A DNA stretch of 64,000 bases from Haladaptatus sp. DYF46. GTDB taxonomy: Archaea > Halobacteriota > Halobacteria > Halobacteriales > Haladaptataceae. Of this stretch, positions 33,635 to 42,401 are shown in pieces (position 1 is the first letter of the stretch; the number at the start of each line of letters is the position of its first letter). Made by a program: the position numbers and the translations under genes. The notes below the pieces were generated by a model. That model saw nothing but the letters and a program-made list of their open reading frames with translations. It was not told where the DNA came from and did no database searches. The stretch lies in contig NZ_JAJFAY010000001.1 in assembly GCF_021083305.1 (NCBI RefSeq), positions 868,001 through 932,000 of the forward strand, read 5' to 3'.

Positions 33635-35904
33635 TCCGAATAGCGTCGTTTCTCTTCCATCGCGGCCTCGTTTCCGTACAGGTCGACGAGCGGCTGAAAC
33701 GCCGCACCCAACGCTCGCATCGCTTCGCCGGCCGAGTGGAAGCCGAGTTCGTCGGCCACCGCGGGCCAGCGATGGGCTTGGAGGACTTTCCGCACCAGCA
33801 ACCGCTCCTGTCGCGGTGAGAGCGTTTCGGTGTCGTCGGGATCGACGAGATGTTTCACGACCAGCGTTCGGAACGGGGCGGGACCGTGGTCGAACTGCCC
33901 CGGCCCGTAGGCGCTGGCGGCGACCAAACGCCACTCCCAGTCGGTGAGCGACGGGGAAACTTCGGCGGCCGTCGCTCGGAGGGATTCGCGAACGACGTCC
34001 GGGTCCATGTCGGCGAGCGCGTCCGAAAGAACGGAGGGAATCCGCCCCACGAACCGACGCGCGTGGCGGTCGTACAGGTCGTATCCGGCGTCGGAAATCG
34101 GGTCGAACATGAGCGCGGAGTACTCCCCGCTGGCGTCGTTGCGCGTGGTCGAAAGTTGTACCGTTCGATAGCCGTTGTCCCGCCAGAATCGAAGCAGTTC
34201 GGGGGTCGCACCGAACCCCGTGCCGAGCCAATCGAGGTCCGAAAACTCCCGGCGAATCGACGCGAGGAGCTGTGACCCCAACCCCGACGAGCGCACCGCG
34301 TGGTGGGTGGCGATACGCATGATTCGCATCCCGACGGGGATTCCCGCCTCGAAGTCACGGAGTTGCGTCGTCAGCACGTCGGGAAGCATGTTGCCCTTCA
34401 CGCGCCCGCCGTCGTACATGTGTTCGCGGACGTTCTCGGGGAGGCCCCCTTCGCGTGCCAGCAGGGCGACGCTGACGACGTGGTCGTTCGACTGGAGCGC
34501 CCGCACCGAGACGTTCGGGGCGTCGAGCAGTCGGGCGAGGTCCGCCGGTTCGGTCCGGTAGTGTGCGAGGACGAGCAGACCGAACGACTCCCGGAGCAGG
34601 TTCTCGTCGGCGAGCAAATCGCCCGCGTCGAGCATCCGGTACTCCGATTCCTCGGGCGTCGCGTCGGTTACGAGCGGGTCCACCGCGGGGCGGGCGTCGA
34701 GGGCAAGCGCGCGAAACGCCCAGACCTCTATCGGGTCGCCCGCCGCGTACCGTATCGGTTCGTCCAGCGTCACGTCGGTCACGTCGTGGTCGCTCCCGTC
34801 GAGTCGGTCTCGGAATCGCACCGAAAATCCCCGTCCGGCTCCCTCGTAGCCGTGAATCGTCGTGGTGAACGCGACGCGGGAGAAGTTCAAAAACCGCTCC
34901 AGCAGACGCACCGAGAGGGCGGCGGCCTCGTCCACGAACACGACGCCGGGGGTTTCGTCTCGTTCATCTCCCGACCCAACGCGGTCGATTGCGTCGGTCG
35001 GTTTCTCGAATCGGACCGTACCGCCCGATTTCGCCGCGATTCGCGTCGGTGGCTCGTGGTCCGTGTCCGCTAGTTCGTCCATCGAATCGAGCAGCGCGGC
35101 CGCGCGGACGAACACCTCGCGGGCGCTCCGGTAGGTTCGCGCCGTCACTAACACGCTTTCGCCCTGGGCGGCGAGACTCCCGGCGGCGATTCCGGCGGCG
35201 CTCGACTTTCCCCGACCCCTGTCAGCCTCGACGACGACGGCGGTGTTCGGGTCGCGGAGCGTCTCGAAGGCGCCGACCGCCGAGACTTGGTCGTCGGTCA
35301 GACAGGCCTCGACGGCGGCCTGCGGAAACGCGACAGTCGCCGTCGGGGGTGCCTCCCCCCTTTCCCGGTCGGCGAGTCGGGGCACGGGGTGTGTCAGACC
35401 GTCGTCCTCGACGGTTTCCGAATCCACGTCCGCGATGGCGATACCGCGGTGTGCGCGGAGGAGGGAGACGAATCGTCGTCGGAAATGTCCGGTTACGTCC
35501 TCGACTTCGAACGGCGGCACCGCGAGCGTCGCGTCGAAGTCGTCCCTGCGGGTCGGCCACGAATCGAGGGGAGGCGTAAGGAGAACGAACAGGCCGCCGC
35601 CGTCGACCGCGCCGACGACTCGGCCCAGCGCGTTCGGTTGGAGTTCGTCGTGGGCGTCGAAGACGATGGCCTCGTGAGTCGTTCCGAGGAGGGTTCCGGC
35701 GCGACGCTGGCTCACTTGCTCACAGTCGAGGACCCGTCGCGGGCCGACCTGTGTGGTCGTTTCGTCGGCGATTTCCGCACCGGCGAGCGCGCTCCGAGCG
35801 GTTTCGTACCCCTTTTCGCGGTTTCCCGCGAGGACGAGTAGCCGTCGCTCGTTCGACCGTCGGGCCTCTTCGAGAAGCGATGTCACCAGTGACGAGACGT
35901 TCAC
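33631..35904 (-). CDS. tmcA: tRNA(Met) cytidine acetyltransferase (Kre33/NAT10 family)
   Basis: A 757-residue multidomain enzyme. Residues 1-190 form the DUF1726-like N-domain. An ATPase has Walker A ADRGRGKSSAAG (229-235 core) and Walker B VVFVDEAAAL (about 326-335). The acetyltransferase GNAT region has MRIATHHAVRSSGLGSQLL (about 540-560). A C-terminal tRNA-binding region follows. It makes N4-acetylcytidine in tRNA (and rRNA in related archaea). Transcribed alone; convergent overlap with the HTH gene. Confidence 0.9.
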   Translation of the reverse strand: MNVSSLVTSLLEEARRSNERRLLVLAGNREKGYETARSALAGAEIADETTTQVGPRRVLDCEQVSQRRAGTLLGTTHEAIVFDAHDELQPNALGRVVGAVDGGGLFVLLTPPLDSWPTRRDDFDATLAVPPFEVEDVTGHFRRRFVSLLRAHRGIAIADVDSETVEDDGLTHPVPRLADRERGEAPPTATVAFPQAAVEACLTDDQVSAVGAFETLRDPNTAVVVEADRGRGKSSAAGIAAGSLAAQGESVLVTARTYRSAREVFVRAAALLDSMDELADTDHEPPTRIAAKSGGTVRFEKPTDAIDRVGSGDERDETPGVVFVDEAAALSVRLLERFLNFSRVAFTTTIHGYEGAGRGFSVRFRDRLDGSDHDVTDVTLDEPIRYAAGDPIEVWAFRALALDARPAVDPLVTDATPEESEYRMLDAGDLLADENLLRESFGLLVLAHYRTEPADLARLLDAPNVSVRALQSNDHVVSVALLAREGGLPENVREHMYDGGRVKGNMLPDVLTTQLRDFEAGIPVGMRIMRIATHHAVRSSGLGSQLLASIRREFSDLDWLGTGFGATPELLRFWRDNGYRTVQLSTTRNDASGEYSALMFDPISDAGYDLYDRHARRFVGRIPSVLSDALADMDPDVVRESLRATAAEVSPSLTDWEWRLVAASAYGPGQFDHGPAPFRTLVVKHLVDPDDTETLSPRQERLLVRKVLQAHRWPAVADELGFHSAGEAMRALGAAFQPLVDLYGNEAAMEEKRRYSD

Positions 35905-36092
35905 AGCGGACCTTGGTCGGTCCGTCGCATGGATGTTTCTCTTCGGTCGGACAAAAGCCAGGAGTCGGGCGAGGTGGGGTTACGTGATGGCGTCAACCCG
36001 CTCGCATTTAATGCGGGGACCTCGCCATCTAAACGAATACGCGCGTTCCGTATATGTTTTTTGGCCATGACAAAGGGTGTCATGGTCGTTAG

Positions 36093-36947
36093 TCACCCGG
36101 AAAGCGTGGACCCGACGTACAGCGCCACGACGAGGAAGATCCAGACGGCGTCCACGAAGTGCCAGTACATCGTGACGGTGGTGACCGACGTATCGCGTTC
36201 CGAAGAGAACTGTCCGTACGCCGCCCGAATGAACAGAACGCTCATGAGGACGATACCGAGCGTCACGTGAAGTCCGTGGAGTCCGGTCAAGCCGAAGAAG
36301 GCGCTTCCGAAAACTCCCGACGTGATGGTGAACCCCTCGTGCGTGATGAACAAGTTATATTCGTAAATCTGGCCGCCGAGGAAGACGAGCGCCAGCAAAA
36401 TCGTCAGGCCGAGGAAGACGATGAACCGTTCCCGGTTTCCGCGAAGGAGCGACATATGCGAATAGTGGAGCGTGAAACTGCTCGAAATCAGGATGAGCGT
36501 GTTGACGAGGACGAGTGAAGTCAGCACGTCCGGGAGCGCCTGTCCTGCCGGTGGCCACGTCCCCACGCGGATGAAGAAGTAGTAGACGAACCCCGCGCCG
36601 AATGTCGCCACTTCGGTCCCGAGAAACAGCGTCATCGCCCATCGGAGTTTCGTCTGTCCGTGTCCCTCCTCGTGCCAATAGTGATCCACGAACCCGTGGT
36701 ACAACCACCCGTAGAGTCCGACGAGGAAGACCGCCGTTCCGAGGACGAAGAGAACCGGGCTGGTGATTTGCGGGACGTAGGAGTTTCCGCCGTGGCTCAA
36801 CACGTACAGTCCCGCGCCGACGTACAGTCCGACGATGCCCACCGCGGAGACGAAGGGCCACCACGACGCTTCACCGAACCCCTTCGGCCAATCGTCGGGT
36901 GCCGGAAGGTGATGGTCCTGTTCCTCCGGCGCGGTCTCGGTACTCAT
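36093..36947 (-). CDS. Heme-copper oxidase subunit III
   Basis: A 284-residue membrane protein with seven hydrophobic helices. Typical marks are ASWWPFVSAVGIVGLYVG (about 26-44), LGTEVATFGAGFVYYFF, SSSFTLHYSHMSLLRGNR, LGGQIYEYN and the C-terminal GLHGLHVTLG and VTMYWHFVDAVWIFLVV. These fit CoxC/subunit III. Subunits I and II are not adjacent, so it is a lone copy here. The start at 36947 is the ATG before TETAPEEQDHH; upstream in-frame sequence would run through an unrelated region. Subunit III stabilises the oxidase rather than carrying redox centres. Confidence 0.88.
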   Translation of the reverse strand: MSTETAPEEQDHHLPAPDDWPKGFGEASWWPFVSAVGIVGLYVGAGLYVLSHGGNSYVPQITSPVLFVLGTAVFLVGLYGWLYHGFVDHYWHEEGHGQTKLRWAMTLFLGTEVATFGAGFVYYFFIRVGTWPPAGQALPDVLTSLVLVNTLILISSSFTLHYSHMSLLRGNRERFIVFLGLTILLALVFLGGQIYEYNLFITHEGFTITSGVFGSAFFGLTGLHGLHVTLGIVLMSVLFIRAAYGQFSSERDTSVTTVTMYWHFVDAVWIFLVVALYVGSTLSG

Positions 36948-37080
36948 GTCCGCCCCCCATTCATGGACGCACGTACGTGCCGAAGCCACAAAACGGGTGT
37001 TCGGATTCCTCGGAAACGTTTCGGACGGCATTTTGTCCCCTCTTCCGATAAATTGAAACCTTTTTGTCATCCTCTGCCTT

Positions 37081-37248
37081 GAAATCGGTGACTTCAACGA
37101 CGGGTCACGGGCGCTCGCCGAGTGCCTCGGGTTCGAACGCGAGGGTCGCCCACGCGAACACGTGTTTTTTCGGGGGACGTACCACGACACGCTGTTTGAC
37201 GGACTCCTCCGCGACGAATGGAAACCCGAGTTCGACTCGCATCAATAA
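37081..37248 (+). pseudogene. C-terminal remnant of a GNAT acetyltransferase
   Basis: In one frame 37081-37248 reads DFNDGSRALAECLGFEREG followed by a run with FFRGTYHDTLFDGLLRDEW, the classic end of RimJ/RimL-type GNAT proteins (N-x-x-S, GF..EG, Y.D...GLL..EW). The frame has no start codon after the upstream stop at 37054-37056 and lacks the acetyl-CoA-binding region, so it is a broken, truncated gene. Confidence 0.65.
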
Positions 37249-37313
37249 TCGCCCGAAATCGGGGGACAGAAGCGTGTGCGCAACCGTGCCACCCCGTCGA
37301 TGATTTGAAAGCG

Positions 37314-37433
37314 TTTTTATGGGGGCATACTCTACTGGAGGGTACAACCTACGCGGGGTTGATGATGCTCCTAGCCGCACAGGACTCATCCGGCAGGGGA
37401 GCCTGAGCCAGCGCGTAGGGAGGTGAACAACCT
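37314..37433 (+). promoter_or_regulatory. Promoter and kink-turn leader of the L7Ae operon
   Basis: TTTTTAT at 37314-37320 suggests transcription from about 37343. The leader then forms an outer stem CCTACGCG/CGCGTAGG (37348-37355 with 37412-37419). Inside is a C-box-like TGATGA (37360-37365) opposite a D-box-like CTGA (37403-37406), capped by inner stem GCTCC/GGAGC. This is the layout of a box C/D kink-turn, the RNA bound by L7Ae, the first protein of the operon. The SD-like GGAGGTGA begins at about 37420, immediately at the outer stem, so L7Ae binding could block its own translation. The fold is read by eye. Confidence 0.75.
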
Positions 37434-37796
37434 ATGCCAGTATACGTCAACTACGACGTCCCAGCCGACTTGCAGGACCGAGCGCTCGACGCGCTCGAAG
37501 TCGCACGGGACACAGGAAGTGTAAAGAAAGGAACGAACGAGACGACCAAGGCTGTCGAGCGTGGCAACGCCGACCTCATCTACGTTGCAGAAGACGTCCA
37601 GCCCGAGGAAATCGTCATGCACCTGCCCGAACTCGCCGACGAGAAGGGAATCTCCTTCATCTTCGTCGAGACGCAGGACGATGTCGGTCACGCGGCCGGA
37701 CTCGAAGTCGGCAGCGCCGCCGCCGCCATCGTTGACGCTGGCGAAGCCAGCGACGACGTGGATGACATCGCCTCGAAGGTCGAGGAACTTCGGTGA
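37434..37796 (+). CDS. rpl7ae: 50S ribosomal protein L7Ae (kink-turn binding)
   Basis: A 120-residue L7Ae/L30e-fold protein: [20 protein letters not shown], then [20 protein letters not shown] and [20 protein letters not shown]. In archaea it is a ribosomal protein and also part of box C/D and H/ACA particles and RNase P, binding kink-turns. It heads the operon L7Ae-S28e-L24e-Ndk and its own leader appears to carry a kink-turn. Confidence 0.95.
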   Translation: MPVYVNYDVPADLQDRALDALEVARDTGSVKKGTNETTKAVERGNADLIYVAEDVQPEEIVMHLPELADEKGISFIFVETQDDVGHAAGLEVGSAAAAIVDAGEASDDVDDIASKVEELR

Positions 37797-37807
37797 GGTG
37801 GTAGACG

Positions 37808-38035
37808 ATGAGTGCTGAAGAGACCGGAAACGAGGACTCCACCTCCGCCGAAGTCATCGAAATCGTCGGTAAGACGGGGATGCACGGCGAGGCCATGCAG
37901 GTCAAATGCCGCATCCGCGAAGGCGGTAACCAAGGGCGCATCATCACTCGCAACTGTCTCGGACCCGTCCGAGAGGGCGACGTGCTCCAGTTGCGAGAGA
38001 CCGCACGCGAGGCAGACTCCATCGGAGGACAATAA
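37808..38035 (+). CDS. rps28e: 30S ribosomal protein S28e
   Basis: A 75-residue protein with the S28e core [20 protein letters not shown] and [15 protein letters not shown]-terminal residues 1-12 are acidic, a halophilic extension. Its stop overlaps the next start (the A of TAATG). Belongs to the L7Ae operon. Confidence 0.94.
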   Translation: MSAEETGNEDSTSAEVIEIVGKTGMHGEAMQVKCRIREGGNQGRIITRNCLGPVREGDVLQLRETAREADSIGGQ

Positions 38036-38226
38036 TGCCACAGACGCGAGAGTGTGATTACTGCGGAAACGACATCGAACCCGGAACGGGAACGATGTTC
38101 GTCCGCGTAGACGGAACGACCATCCACTACTGCTCGGCGAAGTGCGAGAAGAACGCCGACCTCGGTCGCGAACCGCGCGACCTCGAATGGACCGAGCAAG
38201 GCCAAGCAGAGAGTGGTAACGAATGA
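38035..38226 (+). CDS. rpl24e: 50S ribosomal protein L24e
   Basis: A 63-residue zinc ribosomal protein. Cysteine pairs CDYCG and CSAKC give the four-Cys zinc site. RGxxxxV-type context is present as [17 protein letters not shown]. The A of its ATG is the last base of the S28e stop, and its end overlaps ndk (ATGA). Confidence 0.94.
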   Translation: MPQTRECDYCGNDIEPGTGTMFVRVDGTTIHYCSAKCEKNADLGREPRDLEWTEQGQAESGNE

Positions 38227-38681
38227 GCGAACGGACCTTCGTGATGGTCAAGCCCGACGGCGTTCAGCGCGGCCTCATCGGCGAGATAGTCTCCCGATTC
38301 GAGGACCGCGGTCTGAAGATGGTTGGCGGCAAGTTCATGCAGATCAGCGAGGAACTCGCCCACGACCACTACGGTGAACACGAGGGCAAGCCGTTCTTCG
38401 ACGGCCTCGTCGAGTTCATCACCTCCGGACCGGTCTTTGCGATGGTCTGGGAAGGGCAGGACGCGACACGACAGGTTCGCCGCATGATGGGCGAAACCGA
38501 CCCAGCCGAATCCGCCCCGGGCACCATCCGCGGCGACTTCGGTCTCGACCTCGGCCGAAACGTGATTCACGGTTCGGACCACGAGGACGAGGGAGCGAAC
38601 GAACGCGAAATCGACCTGTTCTTCGACGAGGACGAACTGGTCGACTACGAAGCGGTCGACGCCGAGTGGCTGTACGAATAA
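38223..38681 (+). CDS. ndk: Nucleoside diphosphate kinase
   Basis: A 152-residue NDK. It has [18 protein letters not shown] at the start and the catalytic histidine His116 in NVIHGSD. It balances NTP pools by phosphoryl transfer from ATP. Placement after L7Ae-S28e-L24e is the conserved archaeal order. Overlaps L24e by 4 bases. Confidence 0.94.
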   Translation: MSERTFVMVKPDGVQRGLIGEIVSRFEDRGLKMVGGKFMQISEELAHDHYGEHEGKPFFDGLVEFITSGPVFAMVWEGQDATRQVRRMMGETDPAESAPGTIRGDFGLDLGRNVIHGSDHEDEGANEREIDLFFDEDELVDYEAVDAEWLYE

Positions 38682-38701
38682 GCCACTGACGCGGTACGGT
38701 C

Positions 38702-38706
38702 TTTTT
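38702..38706 (+). terminator. Oligo-T tract after the L7Ae-ndk operon
   Basis: CTTTTTC occurs 20 bases after the ndk stop, before the convergent ZIP gene. It is a plausible archaeal intrinsic terminator; not tested. Confidence 0.4.
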
Positions 38707-38741
38707 CGGAGAACGACGACGATGAGCGGTGCGACCGGCTT

Positions 38742-39440
38742 TTAGGCCGTCAAAACGAACGTGAGGAGGAACCCGGCGGCCGTCGCCAGCGCGACGAGCG
38801 GACCTCCTTCATCGAACGCTTCCGGCATGACGGTCGCGGCCAGCGACGCGAGCACTGCACCGCCGGCGAAGGCGCGAACCGCGGCGAGGAGTCTGTCCTC
38901 GAATCCGGCCGAGACGATGCTGCCGATAACGACCGCGGCGGTCAACAGGCCGGCCACGAGCGCCCAGAGGCCGATGATTTCGTACTTCGAGTAGTCCTGT
39001 CCGCGCATGTCGGTCGCGCCGTTGAGCGACTCGGGGAGGTTCGAGGCGAAGATGGCGACCAGCAGGGTGAGGTAGTGGACGTGTCCACCGCCTGCTATCG
39101 TGACGCCGAGGGCGGTGTTCTCGGGGACGCCGTCGAGGGTGACACCGGCCAACAGCGCGAATCCCGACTGGCTCGAAGCGAGACGGTCTATGAGCTCATC
39201 CGCGCCGACGAAAACCGCCGCACCGGCCATCAGTCCGCCCCCGGCCCACCACGGGCCGCCCATCTCGAACGCCTCTTGAAACAAGTCGAAAGTCAACGCC
39301 GTGATGAGTGCCCCGCTCGAAAACGCCAGCGCGGCCGCGACGATGTCGTCCGGCGGCGTCCAAAATGCGCCGAGGAAACTCCCTATCACCAACGCGCTGG
39401 AAGCCAGCACGCCGACGATGACCGATGTAGGAAACAGCAC
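38742..39440 (-). CDS. ZIP-family metal transporter
   Basis: A 232-residue membrane protein with seven or eight hydrophobic spans. The ZIP metal-site positions appear as LDGVPENTALG (about 102-112) and ASNLPESLNG (about 132-141), variants of the canonical HNxPEG and HxxPE motifs with the histidines replaced, as in several archaeal members. It likely moves zinc or other divalent metals; direction and specificity are unknown. The frame opens with GTG at 39440 (MLFPTSVIVG). Confidence 0.78.
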   Translation of the reverse strand: MLFPTSVIVGVLASSALVIGSFLGAFWTPPDDIVAAALAFSSGALITALTFDLFQEAFEMGGPWWAGGGLMAGAAVFVGADELIDRLASSQSGFALLAGVTLDGVPENTALGVTIAGGGHVHYLTLLVAIFASNLPESLNGATDMRGQDYSKYEIIGLWALVAGLLTAAVVIGSIVSAGFEDRLLAAVRAFAGGAVLASLAATVMPEAFDEGGPLVALATAAGFLLTFVLTA

Positions 39441-39752
39441 GTCCGGTAGTTCTCAACCGAAACCGTTTGTGGTTCTGGCCTTTCGAAAATATTTCACCGG
39501 TGCTCGAATGGTCATAAATCACATGTTGTGGACCAGAAACGGCGTCGTATGACCAGTGTATCGCGTGCGACACCCCTTATCGAAGTCGTGGAAATGACAC
39601 GAGAGAGACATTAATCGATACAACCGTCTGCGAATGTTGGGAAGATGGTGTGGTTCACGGTGTGACGAAAACGGTGTGCGCCGACAAATAGGCAATTTTT
39701 GCCGCAAAGCCCCTCGTCACGACGGCTGCTACCGAAGGACATTGGGGGAACA
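39441..39752. other. Divergent intergenic region upstream of the SBP56-like gene
   Basis: No gene seen. It contains AT-rich ATTTCACC..CATAAATCAC (about 39490-39520) and, 50 bases before the SBP56-like ATG, the hairpin GGCAA-TTT-TTGCC (39691-39703), a possible operator. Upstream sites for the minus-strand ZIP gene must also lie here. Confidence 0.45.
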
Positions 39753-41156
39753 ATGAGCGATACCGAATCATCCGAAAGCGGAGCACACGAACACCACGAA
39801 CACCATCACGACGTGGAGGGGCCCGGATACGCCACGCCGCAGGCCGCCATCGAGGAGAGCGAACGCGAGGAGATAGCCTACGTCCCGTCGCTGTACGTCG
39901 GAACCGACGTGGACGCGCCCGACTTCCTGTCGGTCGTGGACGTGAATCCCGACTCCGATACGTACACGGAGGTCATAGACCGGGTGGAGATGCCGAACAA
40001 GGGCGACGAACTACACCACTTCGGGTGGAACGCCTGTTCCTCGTCCTGCCACGTCGAGGGGTTGGAACGACGCCACCTCGTGGTTCCGGGCCAGCGCTCC
40101 TCGCGGTTGCACATCATCGACACGAAGGACCGCGAGAACCCGGAAATCGTCAAGGTCATCGAACCGGAGGAGGTGTACGAGTACGACCTCTCGGCACCGC
40201 ACACCGTCCACTGTATTCCCGACGGGGAGATCCTCATCTCGATGCTGGGTGACAAGGACGGCGACCTGCCGGGCGGCTTCCTCGAACTGAACGACGACTT
40301 CGAAATCGAGGGACGGTGGGACCCGCCGGGCGAAATCGGGATGAACTACGATTTCTGGTATCAGCCGCGGCACAACGTGATGGTCTCCTCGGAGTGGGCC
40401 GCGCCGAAGACCTACTATCCGGGCTTCGATTTGGAGGACGTGGAGGCGGGTAAGTACGGCCACAAACTCCACTTCTGGGACTGGCAGGAACGACAGCTTC
40501 AACAGACCATCGACCTCGGCGAGGAGGGCATGATTCCGTTGGAAGTCCGATTCCTGCACAGCCCCGAGTCGGCCCACGGCTACGTCGGCGCGGCGCTCTC
40601 GTCCAACATCTTCCACTTCTACGAGCGCGAAAAGGAGTGGTTCGCGGAGAAGGTCATCGACATCGAACCGCGCGAACACGATGACTGGGACATGCCCGTG
40701 CCGGGTCTCATCACCGACCTTCTCGTCTCGATGGACGACCGCTACCTGTTCTTCTCGAACTGGCTCCACGGCGACGTCCGCATGTACGACGTGAGCGACC
40801 CGTCGAACCCGCGCCTCGCCGACCAACTCTGGGCGGGCGGGTTGTACGGCCCGCGCCACCCCACCGGCGAGGACGATAGGCCCGTCGTCGCGGGACCGCA
40901 GATGCTCCAACTCAGCATCGACGGCGAACGGCTGTACTGGACCACCTCGCTGTTCTCCACGTGGGACAACCAGTTCTACCCGGAGGAGGCCGAAAAGGGG
41001 TCCGTGATGCTCAAAGCCGACGTGGACCCGCGAAAAGGGACGATGACGCTGGACGAGGACTTCCTCGTGGACTTCGGCGAGATGCCGAACGGTCCCGCGC
41101 GGGCGCACGAAATCCGGTGGCCCGACGGCGACTGCACGAGCGACGTGTGGCAGTGA
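39753..41156 (+). CDS. Selenium-binding protein / methanethiol oxidase family (SBP56)
   Basis: A 467-residue beta-propeller protein. Family marks are YATPQAAIEESEREEIAYV at the start, ELHHFGWNACSSSCHVEG (about 86-103, with paired cysteines), RHLVVPGQRSSRLHIID, DFWYQPRHNVMVSSEWAAP and HDMPVPGL-like DDWDMPVPGLITD. Characterised relatives oxidise methanethiol to formaldehyde, H2S and H2O2 using copper. An N-terminal His-rich stretch (HEHHEHHH, about 11-18) is unusual. ATG 39753 is chosen; the upstream frame lacks family similarity. The following ferredoxin overlaps by 4 bases. Confidence 0.85.
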   Translation: MSDTESSESGAHEHHEHHHDVEGPGYATPQAAIEESEREEIAYVPSLYVGTDVDAPDFLSVVDVNPDSDTYTEVIDRVEMPNKGDELHHFGWNACSSSCHVEGLERRHLVVPGQRSSRLHIIDTKDRENPEIVKVIEPEEVYEYDLSAPHTVHCIPDGEILISMLGDKDGDLPGGFLELNDDFEIEGRWDPPGEIGMNYDFWYQPRHNVMVSSEWAAPKTYYPGFDLEDVEAGKYGHKLHFWDWQERQLQQTIDLGEEGMIPLEVRFLHSPESAHGYVGAALSSNIFHFYEREKEWFAEKVIDIEPREHDDWDMPVPGLITDLLVSMDDRYLFFSNWLHGDVRMYDVSDPSNPRLADQLWAGGLYGPRHPTGEDDRPVVAGPQMLQLSIDGERLYWTTSLFSTWDNQFYPEEAEKGSVMLKADVDPRKGTMTLDEDFLVDFGEMPNGPARAHEIRWPDGDCTSDVWQ

Positions 41157-41482
41157 GGCGAGCGAACGCACACCGCGTCGAACTCCGGTGGCGCGACGGC
41201 GGGACGGAAACGGTTCACGCGACCGACACCGAATCGGTGCTGGAGGCGGCCGAGAGAGAGAACGTCGGCCTTCCCTTCGGCTGTCGAACGGGAGCGTGTG
41301 CAACCTGCACCGGTCGCCTGCTGTCCGGCGACGTCGAACACGAACGCGAGCCACGGGCGTTGAAACCGGATTCGTTGGCGGACGGCTACGTCCTGCTCTG
41401 TATCGCCTACCCGCGAACCGACTGCCGAATCGAGGTCGGAACCGCGGTTCATTCGGATCTCGTGACGAACCCGTGGAAGTAG
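41153..41482 (+). CDS. 2Fe-2S plant-type ferredoxin
   Basis: A 109-residue ferredoxin. The cluster cysteines follow CRTGACATC ... LLCIAYP, the C-x4-C-x2-C-x(about 30)-C pattern. I start at GTG 41153, which overlaps the TGA of the SBP56-like gene (GTGA), because no ATG fits and the family sequence (VELRWRDGGTETV) begins right after. The overlap implies translational coupling and a shared role, perhaps electron transfer for the oxidase. Confidence 0.82.
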   Translation: MRRANAHRVELRWRDGGTETVHATDTESVLEAAERENVGLPFGCRTGACATCTGRLLSGDVEHEREPRALKPDSLADGYVLLCIAYPRTDCRIEVGTAVHSDLVTNPWK

Positions 41483-41595
41483 GGTGCGGCGGGACCGGAG
41501 ATGGGTACTCGCACCGCGTTCGATTTTGAGACGGTGTGTTCGCGCTATCTTCCGCGACCCTTCGAACCAATAGAATTAATTCACCGGAATCTGAT

Positions 41596-41868
41596 ATGTC
41601 GGACGAAGCAAACCGGGGTATCCGCCGAAAGGCCAGTGTAGCAGCACTGACCTCGGTTGCTTCGAGGTATCGAAGCATGTCCGACAACGAACCTTCTCCG
41701 GAAAAACGTATCGCCACCGAACAGACAGTCTTCCGTCTCGACGGGGTAGAGGCGGACGACGTGACGACCGAACTACTGATCGAGATGCACGACCTGTTTG
41801 CACGGCACGACCTCCCGCTCACCAGCATCTCCGTCGAATGGAGGATCAAAGGGGTTCATAGGTCGTGA
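41596..41868 (+). CDS. Small haloarchaeal hypothetical protein
   Basis: A frame of 90 residues (MSDEANRGIRRKA...). The conserved-looking part is C-terminal, with VFRLDGVEADDVTTELLIEM and DLFARHDLPLTSISVEW. GAATTAATT at about 41573 is a plausible TATA element about 23 bases before the ATG. A later ATG (MSDNEPSPEKR) is an alternative start. I do not recognise a family. Confidence 0.5.
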   Translation: MSDEANRGIRRKASVAALTSVASRYRSMSDNEPSPEKRIATEQTVFRLDGVEADDVTTELLIEMHDLFARHDLPLTSISVEWRIKGVHRS

Positions 41869-42401
41869 CGACGACCTCGCACGTTTGGGTCACGTCCACT
41901 TCGTCGCGTTGATTTTGGTCGTTCTAGCGTTTCGGCTACTACCGAAGAGGACTCTGAAAGCCCTGCCACGCTCGCGGTCGTCTCCACGAAAATATCCCGT
42001 GCTCTCCGCACGGTTCGTACGAGAATAGTTGCTTCCGGAGACGACCACAAAAACGCGACCGGGTGGCCCCTCTCAACCACCCAAACCACGACTGCACCGC
42101 AACCGCCCACACGCCTCTCCAACCGATTCGCTCCGGGAGAGCAGGGCTCTCCTGTGCTCCCGTTCGCACGCCTACGGGAACTCCACTCCTTACAGTCGTT
42201 CCGCTCATCCCTCGCACGCTATCAGCGGAACGTCTCGGACGAGGTATCCTCGCCGTCCCGTCAGCGCGCGCCATCCGGACAGTCAGTAGTGCACGATACC
42301 GACCAGTCCCCGGTGTGCGATAATGACAAAGGGTCCCCACCCTCCTCCGAAATCCCCGCCTGAAAGACGACGTTTATATCTGCCAAATCACACGTCCCGG
42401 T
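41869..42401. other. Intergenic region carrying repeat copy 2
   Basis: No credible gene in 533 bases. 42028-42325 is a dispersed-repeat copy (next entry). The last 60 bases contain the promoter of the acylase gene, with GTTTATATCT near 42371-42380, some 24-31 bases before its ATG. Confidence 0.55.
42028..42325. repeat. Dispersed non-coding repeat, copy 2
   Basis: Contains GGTGGCCCCTCTCAACCACC (about 42061) and CGGAACGTCTCGGACGAGGT (about 42224), then CACGATACCGACCAG, in the same order and spacing class as copy 1 at 14770-15185. The right 90 bases look about three-quarters identical by eye. Both lie between genes and encode no protein. The family is unnamed here. Confidence 0.55.

Noticed and set aside
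37064..37303. A 79-codon frame upstream of L7Ae
   Set aside because: It is out of frame with the readable GNAT fragment and has no resemblance to haloarchaeal proteins.
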